Positions 1 through 5,928 of a stretch of 14,450 nt of DNA are shown here, in pieces (the stretch's first letter is position 1; every line of letters starts with the position of its first letter). Source of the DNA: SZAS-79 sp038211455 (GTDB lineage: Bacteria; Pseudomonadota; Gammaproteobacteria; Burkholderiales; SG8-39); contig JBBQVP010000113.1 of assembly GCA_038211455.1 (NCBI GenBank), positions 1 to 14,450 of the forward strand. The letters run 5' to 3'. Both the position numbers and the translations under genes were made by a program. Under the pieces are notes generated by a model. It was not told the origin of the DNA. It worked only from the letters and a program-made list of their open reading frames with translations, and ran no database searches.

Positions 1-749
1 GACATCACGCGCAGGTTCTTCTTGCCGATCTTGAGCACCGTGTCCGCGACCTGGTCGTAGATGACGTGCGGGCCCTGGCTGGGCGTGTACAGCGTCGAGC
101 GCCCGGTGGCCGGGTCATAGTCGGCCAGCGCCGCGCGCGGCTCCATGGGATTGGCGACCAGGCGGTTGTTGACGAACTCAAGGCGCGTGACGTGCGCGGC
201 CTTCGCGATGGCTGCGTCGACGGCCGCCTTCTTGCTGCCCGAGCCCACATCGAAACACAGGTTGCCCGGCACGTTGTCCCAGGCGAGCGGAGCGCCCGGC
301 GCAGTAGCAGCTTTGGTATCCACCACGCAGGGCAGCGGCTCGTAGTCGATCTCGATCAGTTCCGCTGCGTCCCTGGCCTGGCCCAGCGTTTCAGCCACCA
401 CCATCGCGACCGGATCGCCTGCGAAGCGCACACGCTCCCGGGCAAGGATCGGCCGCGGCGTGTCAGCGCGCGGCGTGCCGTCGAGGTTGGTCACAGGCAC
501 CAGGCAGGGCATGTCGCCCAGTTTGTCCGCGGCGACGTCCTCCCCGGTCAGCACGGCGAGCACGCCGGGGGCCTTCCGCGCCGCCGTCGTGTCGATACTG
601 CGGATCTTCGCGTGCGCGTGCGGCGAGCGCAGCATGGCGGCGTGAGCAGCGTTTGCGATATGCACGTCGTCGGCGTAGCGGCCGGCGCCCTTGAGCAGTG
701 CGGCGTCTTCGATCCGAGTGACAGACTGGCCGATGGCGAACTTCGTCAT
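1..749 (-). CDS. CoxL-like molybdopterin-binding subunit of a xanthine dehydrogenase/aldehyde oxidase family enzyme (N-terminal part; continues past left edge)
   Basis: The reading frame opens at 749 and runs off the left edge with no stop, giving 249 complete residues of a protein whose family is usually about 770-800 residues. Family hallmarks are visible: an N-terminal TRIEDAALLKGAGRYADD stretch (11-28), LRSPHAHAKI (40-49), RFAGDPVAMVVAE (108-120) and NNRLVANPMEPRAAL (194-208). These belong to the large subunit that carries the molybdopterin cofactor in CO dehydrogenase-like and aldehyde/xanthine oxidoreductases. The active-site loop that separates true CO dehydrogenase from other members lies beyond the window, so the substrate is unknown. 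The start is supported by a GAGGAG ribosome site at 756-761, six bases upstream. The iron-sulfur and FAD subunit genes are not seen here and may lie further left. It diverges from the decarboxylase cluster, so a shared promoter region is likely. Hydroxylation of an aldehyde or N-heterocycle is the family role and only an inference here. Confidence 0.9.
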   Translation of the reverse strand, partial: MTKFAIGQSVTRIEDAALLKGAGRYADDVHIANAAHAAMLRSPHAHAKIRSIDTTAARKAPGVLAVLTGEDVAADKLGDMPCLVPVTNLDGTPRADTPRPILARERVRFAGDPVAMVVAETLGQARDAAELIEIDYEPLPCVVDTKAATAPGAPLAWDNVPGNLCFDVGSGSKKAAVDAAIAKAAHVTRLEFVNNRLVANPMEPRAALADYDPATGRSTLYTPSQGPHVIYDQVADTVLKIGKKNLRVM

Positions 750-918
750 GCAACGCTCCTCGAGTTGGTTTCCGGACGATAATATCCCAGCGCACCGGCC
801 AGCGGAATGTGAAACCGGCATTGCATCCTTTGCTAGGCCGCCACACTATCCCCCGCGCTCCGACCAACCACCCTACCCTTCCCCCGACCCCGTCATTTTT
901 TCCGAAACTGGAGTCAAT
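750..918. promoter_or_regulatory. Divergent intergenic region with putative promoters and operator-like repeats
   Basis: This gap separates the divergent CoxL-like gene (start 749) and decarboxylase alpha gene (start 919), so promoters for both directions should lie here. Two symmetric or repeated elements are visible. ACCGGC occurs twice in direct orientation (794-799 and 814-819), spaced exactly 20 bases, or two helical turns. An interrupted dyad with ATG/CAT ends and a CCGG centre covers 807-826. AT-rich TATTAT on the minus strand near 780-785 is a possible -10 element, but no good -35 accompanies it. No regulator gene is present in the window. The function is inferred from position only. 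Confidence 0.4.
756..761 (-). promoter_or_regulatory. Shine-Dalgarno site of the CoxL-like gene
   Basis: GAGGAG on the minus strand, six bases before the ATG at 749-747. It decides the start of a gene that otherwise has no end inside the window. Confidence 0.7.
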
Positions 919-1500
919 ATGAGCAAAGCTGCAGCCGCCGCGCGCGCCGCCAAAAAAGCGCCGCCGGCGGGAACCGCCACCTGGGCCGACGAGGTCCACG
1001 CAATGCTGAAGGCGGCGAATATCCGCCAGGTCGCAATCGTGCCGGATGCCGGCCACTCACGCCTGATCCGGCTGTGCGAGGCGGACAGGGACATGAAGAT
1101 CGTCCGCCTGACATCCGAAGAGGAAGGCGTGGCGCTGCTCGGCGGCGCCTGGCTGGGCGGGGACAAGGGGGTACTTCTGATGCAGAGCAGCGGCGTGGGC
1201 AACTGCATCAACATGCTTTCGCTGCCACTGTCGTGCAGCTTCCCGCTGCTGATGCTGATCACGATGCGCGGCGACCACGGTGAATTCAACCCCGCCCAGG
1301 TGCCGATGGGCGACTCCACCCAGCGCGTCCTCGAAGCGGTGGGCGTGATCGTCAAGCGCGCCGATACCGCGGACGAGGTTCCCGAAATGGTGTCGAGCGC
1401 GCTGCGCCTGGCGTTCAACACGTACCGGCCGCTGGCCGTGCTGATCGGCCAACGCGTGTCCGGCGCCAAGGATTTCCGCAAACTGACCAAGGTGTCCTGA
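919..1500 (+). CDS. TPP-dependent decarboxylase alpha subunit (PYR domain; sulfopyruvate/phosphonopyruvate decarboxylase-like)
   Basis: This 193-residue protein is the pyrimidine-binding (PYR) half of a thiamine-pyrophosphate 2-oxoacid decarboxylase, similar in layout to ComD of sulfopyruvate decarboxylase and the N-terminal half of phosphonopyruvate decarboxylase. Evidence is SEEEGVALLGG (66-76), which holds the acidic cluster where the cofactor-activating Glu sits in this family; the loop MQSSGVGNCIN (89-99); and RGDHGEFNPAQVPMG (117-131), which resembles the RG...E..PAQ.PMG stretch of ComD-type proteins. The frame stays open upstream to 691, but I chose the ATG at 919. A GGAG at 910-913 precedes it, and the upstream residues are low-quality sequence over the intergenic region. 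Residues 3-15 form an Ala/Lys-rich tail with no match I know. The stop TGA shares one base with the next start (TGATG), so the two halves are translationally coupled and probably form an alpha/beta complex. The real substrate is unknown. Confidence 0.88.
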   Translation: MSKAAAAARAAKKAPPAGTATWADEVHAMLKAANIRQVAIVPDAGHSRLIRLCEADRDMKIVRLTSEEEGVALLGGAWLGGDKGVLLMQSSGVGNCINMLSLPLSCSFPLLMLITMRGDHGEFNPAQVPMGDSTQRVLEAVGVIVKRADTADEVPEMVSSALRLAFNTYRPLAVLIGQRVSGAKDFRKLTKVS

Positions 1501-2093
1501 TGAAGAAGCTTCTGCGTAGGAGGGAGGTCGTCGCGCAACTCCTGAAGGGCCGCGGCGACCTGATGTGCGTCGCCGGGCTGGGCGCGCCCGCCTGGGACAT
1601 CACCAGCACCGGCGACCACGACCTCAACTTCCCGATGTGGGGCGCCATGGGTGGCGCGGCGATGATCGGCCTGGGCCTCGCGCTGGCGCAGCCGGGCAGG
1701 AAGTCCCTCGTGATCACCGGCGACGGGGAGATGCTGATGGGGATCGGCGCGCTCGCGACGATCGCGATCCTCAAGCCGAAGAACCTGTTCGTGGTCACGC
1801 TCGACAACGAGCACTACGGCGAGACCGGCATGCAGCAGACCCACACCGGCCACGGCGTGGATCTCGCCGGCATGGCGAAGGCGGCGGGATTCGCGCACGC
1901 GCTCAATGTGACCGACAAGGCGGGCGTGAAGAAGCTGCGCGAGATGATCTACAAGGGCAAGGGCCCGCTGTTCGCGCAGGTCAAGATCGACGCCGAAAAG
2001 CTGCCGCTGGTCCTGCCGCCGCGCGAGGGCTCGTACATCAAGAACCGCTTCCGTATCGCGGTGCTGGGGCCCGCCGCAGTGCACGACGAGTAG
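1500..2093 (+). CDS. TPP-dependent decarboxylase beta subunit (TPP-binding domain; sulfopyruvate/phosphonopyruvate decarboxylase-like)
   Basis: This 197-residue protein is the diphosphate-binding half of the enzyme begun by the preceding gene. The thiamine-diphosphate/Mg motif is clear: GDGEMLMGIGALATI starts at 74 and the closing Asp-Asn pair is at 102-103, in LDNEHYGETG (101-110). That is the usual GDG-x(~26)-N spacing. The QQTHTGHGVDLAGMAKAAGF region (112-131) follows as in ComE-like and phosphonopyruvate decarboxylase C-terminal halves. The two halves together give 390 residues, close to the single-chain phosphonopyruvate decarboxylases of about 380. It starts within the stop of the alpha gene (one-base overlap), without a strong ribosome site of its own, which fits translational coupling. 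The expected product of the pair is an aldehyde plus CO2 from a 2-oxoacid; this is family knowledge, and the substrate cannot be read from sequence. Confidence 0.9.
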   Translation: MKKLLRRREVVAQLLKGRGDLMCVAGLGAPAWDITSTGDHDLNFPMWGAMGGAAMIGLGLALAQPGRKSLVITGDGEMLMGIGALATIAILKPKNLFVVTLDNEHYGETGMQQTHTGHGVDLAGMAKAAGFAHALNVTDKAGVKKLREMIYKGKGPLFAQVKIDAEKLPLVLPPREGSYIKNRFRIAVLGPAAVHDE

Positions 2094-2112
2094 CGGCTCC
2101 GGACCAGCGCGG

Positions 2113-3816
2113 ATGGGCAGCTCGCCACTCGACCTCGTGAGGGTGGCCGCCGATGTTGTGGTCGTCGGCGGCGGCGGCGCGGCCTCGCGTGCGGCCCTCT
2201 CCGCGCGCCAGGCCGGGGCCAGCGTGCGGCTCGTGACCAAGGCAGCGTTCAAGTCCGGCGGCAGCACCGTGCACGGCGCGAGCGAAATCATGAGCATGGG
2301 CGCCGCGGGTTTTGGCGAAAGGGCCGACAGCGCGCAAGTGCACTTCGAGGACACCATGCGCGTCGGCCGCGGCTTCATCGACCCGGCGCTGGTGCGCGTG
2401 CTGGCCGAGGAGGCTTCCGCGCGCATCCACGACCTGATCATGCTCGGCGTGGCTTTCGACGAGCAGAAGGAAGGCTACAAGCTGATCAAGAGCGACTTCG
2501 GCAGCTACGCGCGAACCCTGGGTGTGCGCGGCAAGACGGGCCGCGCGTTCGTCGAGGCGATCTCTGACGAGATCGTGAGGCAGGGGGTGGAGATTGACGC
2601 AAACGTTGCGCTCGTCGACCTCGTGCGCGACGCGGACGGCGCGATCGCCGGCGTGCTGGGTTACGACACCGCGCGACGCACGCTGATCCATTACGAAGCG
2701 CCCTGCGTGGTGCTCGGCACCGGCGGGATACACAGCGCGTTCGAGCAGCAGGTCTCCACTGCCGAGATGACCGGCGACGGACAGGCGATCTGCTTTCGCC
2801 ATGGGGCCGAACTGGTCAACCTTGAATTCCACCAGCTCGGCGCGGCCCTGGTGCATCCCTACGTGCAGCTGTTCAGCGGCTCTGCGTATCGCCTGTATCC
2901 GAAGATGCTCAACCGCGACGGGGTCGAATTCCTGCCAGCCTACCTTCCGCCCGGCGTGGACATGCAGACGGTGTACGACGAGAAAAGTTTCCCGTTCACC
3001 AGCAGCAATGTGTCGCGCTATATCGATATCGCGATGGCGCACGAAATCAGCGAGGGTCGCGGCACGGCGCGCGGCGCGGTGTATTTTTCCTTTGCCCACC
3101 AGAGCGCGGCGCGGCTCGAAGCGGGTCTGCCGCACACGGTGCGCTGGCTGCGCGAGCGCGGCATCGATCCGACGAAGGACAGGCTGGAGGTCGGCGTCGC
3201 GTTCCAGTGCATGAACGGCGGCGTGCGCATGACCGGCCCGGACGCCGAGAGCACCATCCCCGGCCTGTTCGTGATCGGCGAGCTCGCGGGCGGCATCCGC
3301 GGGCCCGACCGGCCGGGCGGGAATTCACTTGCCGAAGGCCAGGTGTTCGGCCATCGCGCGGGCGTGGCGGCTGCAGCGCAGGCGCGCGCGCGCAAGGCCG
3401 GGGCTGCGCGCACGCTAGACGAAACCACGGACTTTCTCGCTGACAGGCTCGCGCGCGCAGGCGCGGGCGTGGGCCTCGCGCAACTCGCCGGCGCGGTACG
3501 CAAGACCATGCAGAAGAACTGCCTGGTGGAAAAGAGCGCGCAGGGACTCAATGAGGCGCTCGACGTGGTGCTCGAGGTCAAGGCCGAACTCGAGGCCGGG
3601 CTTGCACTCACGCCGGATACCGTGGTCGAGGGGCTGAGCCTGCGCAACCTCGCGCAGGCGAGCGAGCTGGTGCTGCGCGCCTGCCTCAACCGGACCGAGA
3701 CGCGCAGCGCCCATTACCGGCTCGACTACCCGCACAAGGACGACGCGGCGCACCTGCACAGCTACATCCTGCGGCGGATCGGCACGGATATCGCGTTCGA
3801 ACGACTAGCCTATTGA
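2113..3816 (+). CDS. FAD-binding fumarate reductase/succinate dehydrogenase flavoprotein-like oxidoreductase
   Basis: This 567-residue protein has full SdhA/FrdA/NadB-family architecture. An N-terminal FAD dinucleotide fold begins at VVVVGGGGAASRAAL (15-29), followed by SGGSTVHGA (48-56), which matches the flavin-proximal loop. A second FAD-contact segment is GLFVIGELAGGIRG (384-397) followed by DRPGGNSLAEGQVFGHRAG (399-417). The C-terminal domain ends in the family block LNRTETRSAHYRLDYPHKDD (525-544). Some fumarate/succinate active-site positions look changed by eye. The PRD catalytic-Arg motif appears as SSNVSR (297-302), the HYTMGG motif as QCMNGG (365-370), and the TEGxRGEGG loop is absent. 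Arg400 of the RxGxNSL motif is kept. It is therefore probably a soluble dehydrogenase or reductase for another carboxylate. No iron-sulfur or membrane partner gene is adjacent. It lies 19 bases after the decarboxylase beta gene with only a weak ribosome site; a GTG at 2137 is a possible later start. Confidence 0.88.
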   Translation: MGSSPLDLVRVAADVVVVGGGGAASRAALSARQAGASVRLVTKAAFKSGGSTVHGASEIMSMGAAGFGERADSAQVHFEDTMRVGRGFIDPALVRVLAEEASARIHDLIMLGVAFDEQKEGYKLIKSDFGSYARTLGVRGKTGRAFVEAISDEIVRQGVEIDANVALVDLVRDADGAIAGVLGYDTARRTLIHYEAPCVVLGTGGIHSAFEQQVSTAEMTGDGQAICFRHGAELVNLEFHQLGAALVHPYVQLFSGSAYRLYPKMLNRDGVEFLPAYLPPGVDMQTVYDEKSFPFTSSNVSRYIDIAMAHEISEGRGTARGAVYFSFAHQSAARLEAGLPHTVRWLRERGIDPTKDRLEVGVAFQCMNGGVRMTGPDAESTIPGLFVIGELAGGIRGPDRPGGNSLAEGQVFGHRAGVAAAAQARARKAGAARTLDETTDFLADRLARAGAGVGLAQLAGAVRKTMQKNCLVEKSAQGLNEALDVVLEVKAELEAGLALTPDTVVEGLSLRNLAQASELVLRACLNRTETRSAHYRLDYPHKDDAAHLHSYILRRIGTDIAFERLAY

Positions 3817-3866
3817 GCCATTCCTGATACCCGGCATGGAAATCCGATCGAACAGGACAACACAAC

Positions 3867-3871
3867 AGGAG
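3867..3871 (+). promoter_or_regulatory. Shine-Dalgarno site of the amidohydrolase-like gene
   Basis: AGGAG five bases before the ATG at 3877. It fixes the start after the 60-base gap that follows the flavoprotein gene. Confidence 0.65.
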
Positions 3872-3876
3872 TAACG

Positions 3877-4755
3877 ATGGCATATCTTCAGCAGGGGATC
3901 TACGTGCGTCACGACCCGGAAACGAAGGGCGCCCCCCTAGTGGTCGACGTATCGCGCAGCGGGCGCACCTACCCCAAGGAATTCCGCTCGCCTCTGCCCT
4001 TCACGGTGCTGCACGACAACGTATCGATGTACGTCGAGGATATGTGGGCCGCGGCGCCTTCGGTCGGCGCGACGATGCTCTATTGCAGCTTCCCGAACAC
4101 GTTCATCGACGTGAACCGCAAGGAGGACGACCTCGATCCCGCGGTCATCGAAGGGCAATGGCCGACGAAGCTCAACCCGACCCCGGTCGCGATCCGTGGT
4201 CTCGGCCTGATCAAGACCAAATCGCGCTACGGCGAGCCGATGCAGGAAAAAAAACTCACCGTGGCCGAGATCGAGGAGCGGTTCGACCTCTACTACCACC
4301 CGTACCACCGAGAACTCAAGCGCATCGTCGACGAGACGTACGCAAAGCACGGCGTGCTCTGGCAGCTTTCCTGCCATTGCATGTCCGCCGTCGGCGCGCC
4401 CACGCATGCAGATGCGGGGCAACAACGCGCCGATTTCTGCCTCGGCAACATCGGCCACACGACCTCGTCGGAAGAATTCGTCGAGTACGTCGCCAGCGAA
4501 ATCAAGAAGCTCGGCTATACCTGCACGATCAACATGCCTTACGAGGGTAACGAGCTCAATCGCCGGCACGGCGCGCCCGGCAAGGGCATCGAGAGCATCA
4601 TGGTCGAGATCAACAAGAAGCTCTTCATGGACACCAAGACCTTCCGCAAGACCGAGGGCTTCAGGCCCCTCAAGGCCAACCTCGACAGGCTGCTCGGGAC
4701 GCTCGCCGCCGAGGTCTCGAAGCGCGCCCGCAGCGCGCCGGCCGGTCGCGCATAA
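3877..4755 (+). CDS. N-formylglutamate amidohydrolase (HutG/FGase)-family protein
   Basis: This 292-residue protein matches the N-formylglutamate amidohydrolase family in length and order of motifs. It has a beta-strand followed by an SG loop (VVDVSRSGRTYP, 22-33), FIDVNRKEDDLDP (76-88), DLYYHPYHRELKRIV (137-151), a CHCMS segment (166-170) and LNRRHGAPGKG (227-237) leading to MVEINKKLFMD (242-252). Family members are metal-dependent hydrolases that release formate or another acyl group from an N-acyl amino acid. Two usual signatures are altered. The typical HSG (as in PHSG) reads RSG at 27-29, and the typical DCHS reads SCHCMS. Substrate or even catalytic mode may therefore differ from HutG. 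There is no signal peptide, so it should be cytoplasmic. No histidine-degradation genes are nearby, which argues against a hut role. It sits between the flavoprotein and beta-propeller genes in one direction, presumably in one operon. The family call is fairly sure; the reaction is not. Confidence 0.82.
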   Translation: MAYLQQGIYVRHDPETKGAPLVVDVSRSGRTYPKEFRSPLPFTVLHDNVSMYVEDMWAAAPSVGATMLYCSFPNTFIDVNRKEDDLDPAVIEGQWPTKLNPTPVAIRGLGLIKTKSRYGEPMQEKKLTVAEIEERFDLYYHPYHRELKRIVDETYAKHGVLWQLSCHCMSAVGAPTHADAGQQRADFCLGNIGHTTSSEEFVEYVASEIKKLGYTCTINMPYEGNELNRRHGAPGKGIESIMVEINKKLFMDTKTFRKTEGFRPLKANLDRLLGTLAAEVSKRARSAPAGRA

Positions 4756-4792
4756 TCGTATCTAAGCAACGCTCAACATCGGAGAGCATTTC

Positions 4793-5908
4793 ATGGGACA
4801 GGGCAAGGGCATCGGCGAGGTCGGCTATTTCGACTGCGGGGGCGGCGGTCAGGTGGTGGTCGTGGGCAAGACCGCCTATGTCGGCAACATGCGAAGTCCC
4901 GACGGCACCACGATCGTCGATGTAAGCGACCCGAAGAACCCGCGCGAGATCTCGCGGCTGGGCATGGTGCCGGGCGCGCATTCGCACAAGGTGCGCGTGG
5001 CCAAGGACCTGATGGTCGTGAACCGCGAATTCATTTCACCGCAGCTCGCGCCGCAGGAGTTCACGGGAGGCCTGGGCATCTATGACGTTTCCAACCCGAC
5101 CAAGCCGAAGAAGATCTGCGATTGGGTCACGCCGGGCAAGGGCTGCCACCGCTTCGATTTCGACGGAGACTTCGTCTATACCTCCGCCACCGAGGACGGC
5201 TATGTCGGCACGATCATGAAGATCATCGACCTGCGCAACCCGGCCAAACCGGTCGAGATCGGCCGCTGGCATATGCCGGGGCAGTGGACTGCAGGCGGTG
5301 AGACGCCAACCTGGCACAGTACCGAGCATCGCTGCCATCACCCCTTGCGCATGGGCAACCGCCTGTACACCAGCTACTGGCTGGGCGGCCTCGTGATCCT
5401 CGACATCGACGACATCACCAAACCGAAATTCGTCTCCGGCCTGGACTGGAGTCCGCCGTATCCCTGGCCCACGCATACCGCGCTGCCGATTCCTTTCCCG
5501 GTGCGCGGGCGAAAAATGATGCTGGTAGCCGACGAGGACGTCACGCGGCAGGAAGACGCGCCGCCTTCATTTCTGTGGATCGTCGACATCACCGACGAGA
5601 AGCACCCGGTGCCGATCGGCACCTACCAGGTCGAGGCCGAGGACGGGTCGCCACGCCCGACCTTCACCGGCTGCCACCAACCCTCGGAAAAGGTCACCGG
5701 CACCGAAATCCCGGTCGCGTGGTTCGCGCACGGGCTGCGGATGATCGATTTCTCCAATCCTCACGCGATGAAGGAAACAGCCTGGTACATGCCCACGCCG
5801 GCCCCCGGCATCCCGCGGGTGCAAAGCAACGATGTGACCACCGATGACCGCGGGCTGATCTACCTGCTCGACCGCGTACGCGGTCTCAATATTCTTGAGC
5901 GGATCTAG
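4793..5908 (+). CDS. LVIVD-repeat beta-propeller protein, cytoplasmic, with histidines on most blades
   Basis: This 371-residue protein is built of LVIVD-type repeats. Clear units with an (I/L)xD(I/V/L)xxxxxP core begin near residues 39, 94, 142, 200, 261 and 315, with a closing strand at 364-370. That is consistent with a six- or seven-bladed propeller. There is no signal peptide or membrane segment. Histidines recur once or more per blade in loops, often after Gly: H63/H65, H119, H175/H179/H182/H183, H228, H295 and H313. Such placement resembles propeller enzymes that hold a metal by His from several blades, but that is inference. It starts 37 bases after the amidohydrolase gene, with GGAG at 4781-4784, and ends the plus-strand cluster. 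LVIVD proteins have no general function known to me. In this context it could be an enzyme or a scaffold of the pathway. Confidence 0.85.
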   Translation: MGQGKGIGEVGYFDCGGGGQVVVVGKTAYVGNMRSPDGTTIVDVSDPKNPREISRLGMVPGAHSHKVRVAKDLMVVNREFISPQLAPQEFTGGLGIYDVSNPTKPKKICDWVTPGKGCHRFDFDGDFVYTSATEDGYVGTIMKIIDLRNPAKPVEIGRWHMPGQWTAGGETPTWHSTEHRCHHPLRMGNRLYTSYWLGGLVILDIDDITKPKFVSGLDWSPPYPWPTHTALPIPFPVRGRKMMLVADEDVTRQEDAPPSFLWIVDITDEKHPVPIGTYQVEAEDGSPRPTFTGCHQPSEKVTGTEIPVAWFAHGLRMIDFSNPHAMKETAWYMPTPAPGIPRVQSNDVTTDDRGLIYLLDRVRGLNILERI

Positions 5909-5928
5909 TTCGGCTTCGTACTAGTTCG
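5905..5928. repeat. Eight-base direct repeat spanning both stops of a convergent gene pair
   Basis: CTAGTTCG occurs at 5905-5912 and 5921-5928. The first copy contains the TAG of the plus-strand propeller gene. The second contains, on the other strand, the TAG of the minus-strand solute-binding gene. The genes are only 12 bases apart and I see no stem-loop terminator between them. The repeat may be chance. Confidence 0.5.

Noticed and set aside
66..782. Plus-strand frame of 238 codons at the left edge
   Set aside because: It lies opposite the CoxL-like gene, which has several exact family motifs; the plus-strand product looks like a random Arg/His-rich frame.
873..2441. Long minus-strand open frame (522 codons) opposite the decarboxylase genes
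   Set aside because: It is antisense to two clear TPP-enzyme genes, is rich in Arg/Ala/Ser/Thr, has no recognisable motif, and is typical of spurious frames in GC-rich DNA.
3877..4755. Aromatic ring-cleavage dioxygenase as an alternative identity
   Set aside because: The DVNR, YHPYHREL and C-terminal EINKKLFMD blocks fit the N-formylglutamate amidohydrolase family, and no extradiol dioxygenase metal motif is visible.
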